A stretch of 19,837 nt of DNA from Treponema sp. (lineage in GTDB: Bacteria > Spirochaetota > Spirochaetia > Treponematales > Breznakiellaceae): assembly GCA_031290325.1 (NCBI GenBank), contig JAITNU010000145.1:1-19837 (forward strand), given 5' to 3'. Below are positions 1 through 7,030 of the stretch, in pieces (the first letter of the stretch is position 1; each line of letters begins with the position of its first letter). The translations under genes were made by a program, and so were the position numbers. Below the pieces are notes generated by a model. It was not told the origin of the DNA. It worked only from the letters and a program-made list of their open reading frames with translations, and ran no database searches.

Positions 1-240
1 GGTGCTTGCGATAGACACGGTGTAGGTTTTGGGCGTTGCCTCCGTGTTAGCCGCGAAGGTTACGGTTACGGTCGCGGTGTCAGAGACCACGTTTACCGCG
101 CTAATAGTACCGCCAGAGCTTACCGTGAAGTCGTCTTTGGTAACGATAAGGCCGGTCGCGCCAGTGAAGGTAACGGCCTTGCTGGTATCAGAGGCCGCCG
201 TAGAGGCCGCTGCTCCGGCGGTGAGTTCCTTGCGGGTGTC
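1..240 (-). repeat. Lipoprotein tandem repeat unit 3 (partial, 80 aa)
   Basis: The third unit begins at DTRKEL and continues to the window edge within KTYTVSIAS. It is more diverged than units 1 and 2 (FAANTEATPKTYTV), which suggests that units 1 and 2 arose from the more recent duplication. Confidence 0.75.
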
Positions 241-945
241 GGGGGTGTCGCCAACCTTCACCTGGGTGATGCTTACCGCCGCGCTGCCCTTGATTTTCGT
301 GCTGCCGGGCGCGATAGACACGGTGTAGGTCTTGGGCGTTGTGCCTGTGTTAGCTGCGAAGCCTACGCTTACTGTGGCAGTATCGCCGTTCACATTTACC
401 CCGCTCATAGTACCGCCAGAGATTACCGCGAAGTCGGCGGCGCTCAGGCTCAGGCCGGTTGCGCCGGTGAAGGTAACGTTAGCCGTGGTTGCAGAGGCCG
501 CCACCTCAACCGCCGGTCCGGCGATAAGCGCTACACGGGTGTCAGAGGTCGCTGCCTGGGTGATGGCTACCGTCCCGCTGCCCTTGATTTTCGTGCTGCC
601 GGGTGCGATAGACACGGTGTAGGTCTTGGGCGTTGTGCCTGTGTTAGCCGCGAAGCCTATGCTTACCGTGGCGGTATTGCCGCTCACGCTTACCCCGCTA
701 ATAGTACCAGAGCTTACCGCGAAGTCGTCTTTGGTAAGGCTCAGGCCGGTCGCACCGGTGAAGGTAACGGCCTTGCTGGTGTCAGTGGCCCCCGCATTGA
801 CCGCCGGTCCGGCGGTAAGCGTCATGCGAGTGTCCCCATCGCCACCGCCGTCATCGCCGCCTGCGCCGGGACCGCAACCGGTAACGGTAAAAATTGCCGC
901 CAAGAGGATGACGGTGAAGCCGAGAAAGAAACCATGCTTCTTCAT
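1..945 (-). CDS. Repeat-containing surface lipoprotein, 3' end beyond window
   Basis: The reading frame is open on the minus strand from an ATG at 945 to the left edge (315 codons, no stop). The start has a clear ribosome site, AAAGGAG at 958-952, six bases upstream. The protein begins MKKHGFFLGFTVILLAAIFTVTGC, a short basic N-terminus and hydrophobic core ending in a lipobox (V-T-G-C, lipidated Cys at residue 24), so it should be a lipid-anchored envelope protein. A Gly/Asp-rich linker follows, then tandem repeats of about 97-101 residues starting at residue 38. Each repeat has the pattern DTR..L.AG.A, then VTFTGATGL, FAANT and PKTYTVSIA. The alternating hydrophobic/Thr pattern suggests beta-sandwich (Ig-like) domains, but that fold is inferred. 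I do not recognise a named family. It is transcribed divergently from the HTH gene at 1281. Confidence 0.85.
   Translation of the reverse strand, partial: MKKHGFFLGFTVILLAAIFTVTGCGPGAGGDDGGGDGDTRMTLTAGPAVNAGATDTSKAVTFTGATGLSLTKDDFAVSSGTISGVSVSGNTATVSIGFAANTGTTPKTYTVSIAPGSTKIKGSGTVAITQAATSDTRVALIAGPAVEVAASATTANVTFTGATGLSLSAADFAVISGGTMSGVNVNGDTATVSVGFAANTGTTPKTYTVSIAPGSTKIKGSAAVSITQVKVGDTPDTRKELTAGAAASTAASDTSKAVTFTGATGLIVTKDDFTVSSGGTISAVNVVSDTATVTVTFAANTEATPKTYTVSIAST
241..543 (-). repeat. Lipoprotein tandem repeat unit 2 (101 aa)
   Basis: The second unit begins at DTRVAL. It has the same VTFTGATGLSL core and the same FAANTGTTPKTYTVSIAPGS block as unit 1. It carries an extra Gly in the SGGT turn and a longer inter-repeat segment (TQVKVGDTP), which explains the 303-bp period against 291 bp for unit 1. 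Confidence 0.8.
544..834 (-). repeat. Lipoprotein tandem repeat unit 1 (97 aa)
   Basis: This is the first repeat unit after the linker, from the codon for D in DTRMTL to the codon before the next DTR. It shares long near-identical stretches with unit 2, for example the segment encoding FAANTGTTPKTYTVSIAPGS. Confidence 0.8.
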
Positions 946-1200
946 GGTGTACTCCTTTGCGCTAATGCCTCCCGGCATTAGCTTGTTGTTCTAATGTGCT
1001 TCCTCCAACGGAGGAAGCGCAATTTGCGAAAAAAGCCAGGTTTAGCCCCTACGGGGTTGTCCAGCATTTTTCCCTGTTGCCTATGAAATTTCATACGCTT
1101 TGGGGCTTTCACCCCTAAAATCCCCGCCTAAAAGGGCAGGTTTTCCCATTGGGTAAAAATGACACGATAGGAGGTAAAAGGCGAATGCTTTACCCCCCTC
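946..1200 (-). promoter_or_regulatory. Highly structured 5' leader of the lipoprotein mRNA
   Basis: About 255 nt lie between the predicted transcription start (near 1202) and the ATG. In minus-strand order the leader can form: a bulged stem 1194-1173; a stem 1140-1135/1128-1123; GGGGU-GAAA-GCCCC at 1115-1102 with a GNRA loop; a palindrome 1095-1082; a stem 1065-1035 with an internal loop; a perfect 9-bp stem 1018-998; and a perfect 9-bp stem 982-961 ending two bases before the Shine-Dalgarno. Three of the hairpins use G-U pairs that exist only in the minus-strand RNA, which argues for function in this transcript. I do not recognise a known riboswitch family. It could also be part of a dispersed genomic repeat. 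Confidence 0.5.
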
Positions 1201-1228
1201 TTAAAAATAGAGTACCATCTTTTATAAT
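1201..1228 (+). promoter_or_regulatory. Promoter for the HTH gene
   Basis: On the plus strand a consensus TATAAT (1223-1228) is preceded after 16 bp by TTAAAA (1201-1206), a weak -35. The start would fall near 1235, giving a leader of about 45 nt. That leader includes a perfect 8-bp palindrome CGATATCG at 1252-1259, a possible operator. Confidence 0.45.
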
Positions 1229-1237
1229 ACGTGTCAA
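1209..1237 (-). promoter_or_regulatory. Sigma-70-type promoter for the repeat lipoprotein
   Basis: On the minus strand a consensus -35 TTGACA (1237-1232) is followed after 17 bp by TACTCT (1214-1209). It physically overlaps the opposing promoter for the HTH gene, so occupancy of one should exclude the other. Confidence 0.55.
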
Positions 1238-1280
1238 GATTTTTCGTTCTCCGATATCGTTAATTTAAAGAAACAACTAT

Positions 1281-1613
1281 ATGGAAACGAAAGGATTGAA
1301 TTTGCGGCAAATTTTGGCGGCAAATATCAAGGAACAGCGGAGAATTCTCGGAGTTTCACAGGAAAAACTGGCCGAAATGGCGGGCTTGTCATGGCAGACC
1401 GTGAACAGTCTTGAGTGTAAGCGGACATGGGCCAGCGATGGCACGCTGGACACCCTCGCCCAGGTGTTCAATATCGAGACTTTTCAACTGCTCATGCCCC
1501 CCGAAACTAGAGCCGCCCTCTCTCTCCGCCCTACTGACACACTGCGGAAGCTGGCGCAAGCTAAAAAAGCCTATGACGACAACTTTTCCAATATATACAA
1601 CAACATAACCTAA
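1281..1613 (+). CDS. Small Xre/Cro-type helix-turn-helix regulator
   Basis: This is a 110-residue protein and the only convincing plus-strand gene in the window. Residues ~8-70 form an HTH_3/Xre DNA-binding domain: LRQILAANIKEQRRILGVSQEKLAEMAGLS, a recognition helix around SWQTVNSLE, then a final helix LDTLAQVF. The C-terminal ~40 residues (KLAQAKKAYDDNFSNIYNN) are polar and of unknown role. No strong Shine-Dalgarno precedes the ATG, so translation may be weak. It is likely a transcription regulator. Its overlapping divergent promoter makes the adjacent lipoprotein, or itself, the obvious candidate target, but that is inferred. No toxin or antitoxin partner is visible beside it. Confidence 0.8.
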   Translation: METKGLNLRQILAANIKEQRRILGVSQEKLAEMAGLSWQTVNSLECKRTWASDGTLDTLAQVFNIETFQLLMPPETRAALSLRPTDTLRKLAQAKKAYDDNFSNIYNNIT

Positions 1614-1753
1614 ATCGCCCCTTGTGAATGAAAAGCCCTTGCTTGCCACCTTTTTCTGTTATACTTTTCCCATGTGGCAAGGGTGGCAAAAACCGCTAAA
1701 TAAGGGAATAAAGAAAAAAAAGATAAAAAAAATTAAGGACTTTGGAGCAAGAT
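1614..1753. other. AT-rich spacer with GTGGCAA boxes
   Basis: This 140-bp gap lies between the convergent HTH gene and the 3' end of the lptF-lptG operon. It contains TTGCCACC (1643-1650) inverted against GGTGGCAA (1682-1689), and a second direct GTGGCAA at 1674-1680, nine bases before the third copy. An A-rich stretch (T-rich in the minus transcript) follows at 1695-1735. No good intrinsic terminator hairpin is seen next to the T-rich tract for the operon, and none for the HTH gene. Confidence 0.4.
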
Positions 1754-2818
1754 CTAGGTCTTGGCCCCCTGGAGGAGGAGCACACCGATGATCACAAAGA
1801 TCCCCACCGGAAACCAGGCGCCCAGGACCGGGGGGATGTATCCGAGCTTGGCCATCATCATGCTGATCATCTCCATCACATAGAACACCACGGTTACCAC
1901 CAGGCTTGAGAGGAGGCTCATGAGGAGGATGTTCTTTCTGAACCGCCCGCCCATGGAAATGGAGAGAATCATCACCACAAAGGACACTGAGGCAAAGGAG
2001 TACCGGTGGTAATAGTCAGCCATGGCGGTAATGAAGGGAAGCCCCGCTATTTTTAAATCATCAATCAACAGGGCCGCTTCATGGGCGGATAGTTCCTCCA
2101 CGTTCACCGCGTTTCTTCTGAAGGTGTCAGGACTTTCCCGGTAGATATCCGTATCATCCAGGGGATGTGCCCGTAAAAGGCCCTCTTCCCATTCATAAAT
2201 AAGGGGGTTTACCAAGGCCCAGTGGGTTCCAGTCCAGGATGCACGGGACGCCCGGACCAGGGACATGAAGGCGCCATCCTCCCCTTGTTCGACGATGCTG
2301 ATGCCGTTTAAGATCCGGGCAACGTGATCGTAATAATCAACCGCGTAAATCAGCCTGCCGTTCTTTGCCTTGATAACGATATCCGAATTCTTCTCCCCCC
2401 GGGACTGGTGCAAAAGGGTCCTGCTGAGGTCGTTTTTGATCTTGTAGGTGGGGATGACCAGAATATCCTCAAAATAAAAGGAAAACAACGAGGCTGCCAA
2501 TCCGATGACCAGGAGGGAGCTGCTAAAGCGCCAGAAGGGGATACCTGAAGAGAAAATCGAGGTCAACTCGTTCCGGGAATAGAGATCCCCCAGGGTATAT
2601 GCGGCGGCAAAGAGCAGGGAAATGGGTATGGCATAGGAAAAACTTTTAGGCAGATAGTAGAGGCAGACTTTCAGAATCTGATTGATGGGGACCTCATAAT
2701 TGAGGTAGCGCCACAGGTTGCCAAAGAGATCAATGAGGGATAGGAGTAATACAAACATGAAGGCCACGACCACAAAAATCGGCAGGAATTGCCGAACCAG
2801 GTACCGGTCAAGGATCAT
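1754..2818 (-). CDS. lptG: LptG-like YjgP/YjgQ family permease
   Basis: This 354-residue integral membrane protein belongs to the YjgP/YjgQ (LptF/LptG) family. That family forms the membrane part of the LptB2FG ABC transporter, which extracts a lipid from the inner membrane for export. Three N-terminal membrane segments (from FLPIFVVVAFMFVLLLSLIDLF) are followed by a ~150-residue periplasmic domain and three C-terminal segments ending in FPVGIFVIIGVLLL. I chose the ATG at 2818 rather than the upstream one at 2890. It overlaps the lptF stop as ATGA, has GAGG eight bases upstream, and puts the family's N-terminal MILDRYLVRQF at residue 1. The lptF/lptG assignment rests on order in the operon and could be reversed. 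Confidence 0.85.
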   Translation of the reverse strand: MILDRYLVRQFLPIFVVVAFMFVLLLSLIDLFGNLWRYLNYEVPINQILKVCLYYLPKSFSYAIPISLLFAAAYTLGDLYSRNELTSIFSSGIPFWRFSSSLLVIGLAASLFSFYFEDILVIPTYKIKNDLSRTLLHQSRGEKNSDIVIKAKNGRLIYAVDYYDHVARILNGISIVEQGEDGAFMSLVRASRASWTGTHWALVNPLIYEWEEGLLRAHPLDDTDIYRESPDTFRRNAVNVEELSAHEAALLIDDLKIAGLPFITAMADYYHRYSFASVSFVVMILSISMGGRFRKNILLMSLLSSLVVTVVFYVMEMISMMMAKLGYIPPVLGAWFPVGIFVIIGVLLLQGAKT

Positions 2819-4083
2819 CTCCTGATCCTCAATAGACATAAGACCAGGCCGATTGAGGTGGCAAGGATGTTCGGAAACCACATGGTCCAAAAGGGTGAAT
2901 ACCCCAGGCGCAGTCCCATGGTCTGTCCTACGAACATCAAGGCCCAGTACACGACTGCGATGAGGAGGCCGAAGATGAACCCCACGGTTTGGCCGCTTTT
3001 TTTGGCCAGGAGTCCCAGGGGAACTGCCAGGAAGACAAAAGAAAGGGCGCCCAGGGGGATTGAAAATTTTTTATAATACTCAAGGCGGTAATTGCGGAGG
3101 CTCCGGTCTTTTTTCAGGAGTTCCACGGCTTGGATTTCCTTGGTATACGTGGCAAAGTAATTGCCCTTCCGGTTCCAGGCTTCATGCCGGGGTCCCTTGC
3201 GGAGGCTGTCTTCCAGGGCCAGGGCCTGGTCCAGGATTCGGTTGTACCGTTCGTCCAGCCGATCCTGGAGTTCTCCTTCCTTCCCCTTGATTTCCCGCCC
3301 CACATCAAGGGAACTCATCTCCCGTGGGCCGATGGTCGAAACCGCCTGGATCATGTCTTCCTGGGGTACCCAATACCGCAAAAAACTGCTTGAGGCATAG
3401 TCGTAGTCCCGGCGGGTAATTTCCTTGGAGGACTGGATAAAGGCATCTGAGAGGTCCAGGCTGAGTCCTGCTCGCCCTGCATCCCGGAATTCCGCGTTTT
3501 TAGCCATGATAACCCGCCGTTCCCCGTCACTGGTTTTGTCCAGGATGAAAACATCCCCAATGGATGTGCCGGTTACTGCACCGGTAACAATCACCGTATC
3601 CTTGAAACGCTTGACCGAATTGGCCCCTAATTCCAGGGCAGGAGTTGAAACGAGGATCCGCCGGTAGAGGCGGACGTACTGCACGGTCCCTGCAGGGAGG
3701 AGTACGTCATTGGCAATAAAAGAAATGATGGAAATGATGATGCCTACTGCCAGGGTGGGGATAAAAATACTGCTATAGGAAAGACCTGAAGACAGCATCA
3801 CCAGGATTTCATTATCCGAGGTCAGCCGTCCTATGGTCATCAGGGTCCCCACCAGGGCGGCGAAAGGCGCCGACAGGGCAATGATTGAGGGGAGGGCGTA
3901 GAGGAGCAGCAGGGCAACCTGCTGAAAGGGTACCTTTTTAGTCAATATTTCCTGGGCCAGGAGCAGGAGCTGGTTTACAAAAAAGATGACGAAGAAAAAG
4001 AGAAAGGCCACTAAAAAGGAGAACAACGTTTCTAAAACAAGGTACCTGAATAGGGTCCAGGACAGGGAACGGTCGGTATTCAT
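2815..4083 (-). CDS. lptF: LptF-like YjgP/YjgQ family permease
   Basis: This 422-residue partner of the downstream permease has the family plan: three N-terminal membrane helices (~12-125), a large periplasmic region (~126-335), and three C-terminal helices (~341-421). Cytoplasmic loops carry the conserved LTSDNEILVMLSSGLS motif, which couples to the ATPase. It is longer than typical LptF (about 360 residues). The extra length sits just before helix 4, in a charged, probably coiled segment (KGKEGELQDRLDERYNRILDQALALEDSL). The start lies two bases after the dut stop, and the 3' end overlaps lptG by four bases. An LptB ATPase and LptC/A/D partners are not in this window. The transported lipid is unknown; treponemes are generally reported to lack classical LPS. 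Confidence 0.87.
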   Translation of the reverse strand: MNTDRSLSWTLFRYLVLETLFSFLVAFLFFFVIFFVNQLLLLAQEILTKKVPFQQVALLLLYALPSIIALSAPFAALVGTLMTIGRLTSDNEILVMLSSGLSYSSIFIPTLAVGIIISIISFIANDVLLPAGTVQYVRLYRRILVSTPALELGANSVKRFKDTVIVTGAVTGTSIGDVFILDKTSDGERRVIMAKNAEFRDAGRAGLSLDLSDAFIQSSKEITRRDYDYASSSFLRYWVPQEDMIQAVSTIGPREMSSLDVGREIKGKEGELQDRLDERYNRILDQALALEDSLRKGPRHEAWNRKGNYFATYTKEIQAVELLKKDRSLRNYRLEYYKKFSIPLGALSFVFLAVPLGLLAKKSGQTVGFIFGLLIAVVYWALMFVGQTMGLRLGYSPFWTMWFPNILATSIGLVLCLLRIRR

Positions 4084-4085
4084 CG

Positions 4086-4541
4086 CTATAGTCCTGTGGA
4101 GCCGAATCCCCCGGCTCCTCGTGCCGTATCCGATAGGGTGGTTTGTTCCTCAAGTACCGCAGCGCACACCGGGGCAATCACTAACTGGGCTATCCGGTCG
4201 CCGTCATTGACGGTAAAGGCTTCGCTTCCCAGGTTTATCAGGATGATTGCTACTTCTCCCCGGTAATCCGCATCAATGGTTCCCGGTGCGTTCAGCACCG
4301 TAACCCCATGTTTGGCTGCAAGCCCTGACCGGGGCCGCACCTGCCCTTCATACCCCTCGGGAATTTCAAGGATAAGCCCTGTGGGAATCCGCTGCCTCCC
4401 CAGCGGGGGGAGGACCAGGGCCTCTTCAAGACAAGCCCGCAGGTCCATGCCCGCAGCCTCCGGTGTTTCGTACCGGGGCAGGAGTATGCGAGGCTTTTTT
4501 TTTACTATCTTCACCACAGGGTGGTGACAGGTATCGGTCAT
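4086..4541 (-). CDS. dut: dUTP diphosphatase (dUTPase)
   Basis: This 151-residue trimeric-type dUTPase hydrolyses dUTP to dUMP and pyrophosphate, keeping uracil out of DNA and supplying dUMP for thymidylate synthesis. All five family motifs are present in order: AGMDLRA (1), RPRSGLA (2), GTIDADYRGEV with the catalytic Asp (3), RIAQLVI (4) and the C-terminal P-loop-like RGAGGFGSTG (5), which closes over the active site. Length is normal. The start is an ATG six bases after the pnp stop, with AAGGA overlapping that stop, so translation is probably coupled to pnp. Nothing looks degenerate. Confidence 0.96.
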   Translation of the reverse strand: MTDTCHHPVVKIVKKKPRILLPRYETPEAAGMDLRACLEEALVLPPLGRQRIPTGLILEIPEGYEGQVRPRSGLAAKHGVTVLNAPGTIDADYRGEVAIILINLGSEAFTVNDGDRIAQLVIAPVCAAVLEEQTTLSDTARGAGGFGSTGL

Positions 4542-4547
4542 AGTTCC

Positions 4548-6737
4548 TTAATACCGGCGGGGTGGCCGGTCATTCCCCCGTCCACCCTCTCGGGGACGCC
4601 GTGAATGATGGCTATCATCAGAGCTATGACGCGACTCATCCACAGCCGGCGCCCCGTCAGGATCTATAGCGTCGATATACGAGAGGTTGAGCCTTCCCAT
4701 CTTATCAACTTCCAGGAGCTTCACGGGAATTTCCTGGCCTTCCTTGAGCACTTCCGTAACGGTGTTAATACGCTGGCGGGAGAGCTTGGAGATATGTACC
4801 AGACCCTCCTTGCCTGGGAGGATCTCCACAAAGGCGCCGAATTCCATGATCCGCTTCACCGTGCCGTTGTAGATCTTGCCAACTTCCGGGTCTGCCACAA
4901 TGCCCATGATCGCGGCCTTAGCCTCCTCAGCATCTTTGGTATTCTTGCCATAAATCGTAACGGTACCGTCATTGTCGGTATTGATACTGACGCTGTACTG
5001 TTCGCAGAGGGCCTTCACGTTCTTCCCCCCAGGACCTATGAGGGCGCCGATCTTATCAACCTCGATCTTCATGGTTACGATCTTAGGGGCGAATTCGCTG
5101 ATCTTGGCAGTGGGCTTGCTGATGGTCTGATTCATGATCGAAAGGATGTGGAGTCTGCCCCGCTTGGCCTGATCCAGGGCGTTCCGCATGATCTCAGGAC
5201 TTACCCCGGCGATCTTGATGTCCATCTGAAAGCCTGTGATGCCTTCTTCGGTACCAGCGACCTTAAAGTCCATGTCCCCCAGGTGATCCTCTTCGCCGAG
5301 GATGTCTGAGAGTATCGCGTACCGGTCCCCTTCGCTGATAAGCCCCATGGCAATACCTGCCACGGGCTTCTTCATGGGTATCCCGGCGTGGAGCATGGAC
5401 AGGGTACCCCCGCAGACCGACGCCATGGATGAGGACCCATTGGATTCCATGATTTCAGAAACCACCCGGATGGTATAGGGAAAGACCTCCTTGGTGGGGA
5501 TCATGGCCTCAAGGGAGCGGCGGGCCAGGTTTCCATGACCTATCTCCCTTCTGCCCGCGCCCAAACGGCCAACCTCCCCGACTGAATAGGGGGGGAAATT
5601 GTAATGGAGGATGAAATGTTCCCGTTTATCCCCCTCGATGTCGTCAAAGATCTGTTCATCAAACACGGTCCCCAGGGTCGTAACCACCAGGGATTGGGTC
5701 TCTCCACGGGTAAAGAGGGCGGAACCGTGGGTTCTGGGGAGTAGCCCCACCTCGCAGGTAATGTCCCGGATGTCTTCGGTGCCCCTGCCGTCTACCCGCT
5801 GTCCCTTATCAAGAATGGAGGAACGGAGGATTTCATACTGCATATCCTCAAAGAGGGCGTTAAAGCATTTCTTCTGAACCTCGTCCTCAAGCTGGGCCGC
5901 GTATTGGGCCTTGAGGTCTGCCTTCACCGCACCGATGGCCTCGTGCCGTCCCAGCTTACCTTTGACAAAGCAGGCTGCTTCCAACCGGGGATAGGCTGCG
6001 GAACGGATAGCATCCTTGTTTTCAAGGTCAAAGGTGGCTTCCGTGAGGAGGAGCTTCTCCTTTCCCGCCAGTTCCCGGAGCTTTTCCTGGAGGGCGCATA
6101 GTTCAATGAGTACCCCCTGGGCTTTTTCCAGGGCCGCGATCATCAGGTCCTCACCCACTTCATGGGCACCCCCTTCCACCATGGTGATGCCGTCCTTGGT
6201 GCCGGCCACCACGATTTCAAGGGTAGCGTGCTCGATTTCTTCGTAGGTAGGATTGACAATAAGCTCTCCGTTTACCGCGCAGATCCGGATCCCGGCGATG
6301 GGTCCATTAAAGGGGATATCCGAGATGTGCACTGCCGCTGAACAGGCGATGATAGCCAGAATATCCGGGGGATTGACCTGATCCGTGGACAGGGTAGTGG
6401 GCACCACCTGGATTTCTCTGCCGAAACGTTTCTCAAAGAGGGGCCGCATGGGCCGGTCAATGAGGCGGGATACGAGGATTTCTTTGTCCTTGGGCCGTCC
6501 TTCCCGCTTGATAAAGCCCCCGGGGATCTTACCGGCAGCATAGTATTTTTCGTTGTAATCTACCGTAACGGGAACATAATCAAGCCCCTCCACGGCATTT
6601 TCTGACGCGCAGACCGTGGCAATCACCACGGATCCCGCATATTGGGCAAAGACGGCGCCATTGGCCTGTTTCGCGATCCTGCCAGTTTCAAGGACCAACT
6701 CTTTACCGGCGATTTGTAATGTTACTCTTTGCACCAT
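4548..6737 (-). CDS. pnp: Polyribonucleotide nucleotidyltransferase (PNPase)
   Basis: This 729-residue PNPase is a trimeric 3'-5' phosphorolytic exoribonuclease of mRNA decay. Two RNase PH-like domains flank an alpha-helical segment; the second carries the active-site signature GEEDHLGDMDFKVAG. A KH domain follows, with GALIGPGGKNVKAL (about residues 545-620), then an S1 domain starting YNGTVKRIMEFGAFVEI (about 620-690), and a ~40-residue basic, Arg/Gly/Pro-rich tail (RRPREGGRGNDRPPRRY), a likely RNA-binding extension. The ATG overlaps the rpsO stop by one base (TAATG), and no good separate Shine-Dalgarno is seen, so translation probably depends on rpsO. The rpsO-pnp pairing is very widely conserved in bacteria. 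Confidence 0.98.
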   Translation of the reverse strand: MVQRVTLQIAGKELVLETGRIAKQANGAVFAQYAGSVVIATVCASENAVEGLDYVPVTVDYNEKYYAAGKIPGGFIKREGRPKDKEILVSRLIDRPMRPLFEKRFGREIQVVPTTLSTDQVNPPDILAIIACSAAVHISDIPFNGPIAGIRICAVNGELIVNPTYEEIEHATLEIVVAGTKDGITMVEGGAHEVGEDLMIAALEKAQGVLIELCALQEKLRELAGKEKLLLTEATFDLENKDAIRSAAYPRLEAACFVKGKLGRHEAIGAVKADLKAQYAAQLEDEVQKKCFNALFEDMQYEILRSSILDKGQRVDGRGTEDIRDITCEVGLLPRTHGSALFTRGETQSLVVTTLGTVFDEQIFDDIEGDKREHFILHYNFPPYSVGEVGRLGAGRREIGHGNLARRSLEAMIPTKEVFPYTIRVVSEIMESNGSSSMASVCGGTLSMLHAGIPMKKPVAGIAMGLISEGDRYAILSDILGEEDHLGDMDFKVAGTEEGITGFQMDIKIAGVSPEIMRNALDQAKRGRLHILSIMNQTISKPTAKISEFAPKIVTMKIEVDKIGALIGPGGKNVKALCEQYSVSINTDNDGTVTIYGKNTKDAEEAKAAIMGIVADPEVGKIYNGTVKRIMEFGAFVEILPGKEGLVHISKLSRQRINTVTEVLKEGQEIPVKLLEVDKMGRLNLSYIDAIDPDGAPAVDESRHSSDDSHHSRRPREGGRGNDRPPRRY

Positions 6738-7006
6738 TATTTGCGGAGACCCAATTCCTTAATAAGGGACCGGTACTTTTCCAAATCGGTCCGCTGAACA
6801 TATTTCAGCATACGCCGACGTTTGCCCACCAGAATCAACAAGCCCCGCTGGCTCGATTTATCCTTCTTGAATTGTTTGCAGTGCCCCGTAAGCTGATTTA
6901 TCCGCTCGGTCAGCAAGGCAACCTGGACTTCCGACGCACCGGTATCTTTCTCGTTTTTACCGAACTTGGTTACGATGGATGTCGCCCTTTCTTTGTTTAA
7001 TGCCAT
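6737..7006 (-). CDS. rpsO: 30S ribosomal protein S15
   Basis: This 89-residue protein has the canonical length for S15, a primary binder of the central domain of 16S rRNA in small-subunit assembly. The family pattern is clear: DTGASEVQVALLTERINQLT, then RGLLILVGKRRRMLKYVQRTDLEKYRSLIKELGLR. The usually conserved segment HxKDHxSRRGL reads FKKDKSSQRGL here, a mild divergence at rRNA-contacting positions. The start has AGGAG seven bases upstream. It lies 24 nt after ribF and overlaps pnp by one base. Confidence 0.97.
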   Translation of the reverse strand: MALNKERATSIVTKFGKNEKDTGASEVQVALLTERINQLTGHCKQFKKDKSSQRGLLILVGKRRRMLKYVQRTDLEKYRSLIKELGLRK

Positions 7007-7030
7007 ATCTATACTCCTATTGGGAACTCA

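Noticed and set aside
29..994. Three consecutive plus-strand ORFs of similar sequence (29-328, 332-622, 626-994)
   Set aside because: They are antisense shadows of the tandem repeats. The minus strand is open across the whole region and begins with a ribosome site, a signal peptide and a lipobox.
2819..2890. N-terminal extension of LptG to an ATG at 2890
   Set aside because: It would overlap lptF by 76 bases, and the first residues do not look like the family. The ATG at 2818 has a Shine-Dalgarno and the ATGA overlap.
4605..5309. 234-codon plus-strand ORF inside pnp
   Set aside because: It is antisense to the conserved catalytic, KH and S1 parts of PNPase, with no family match or ribosome site.
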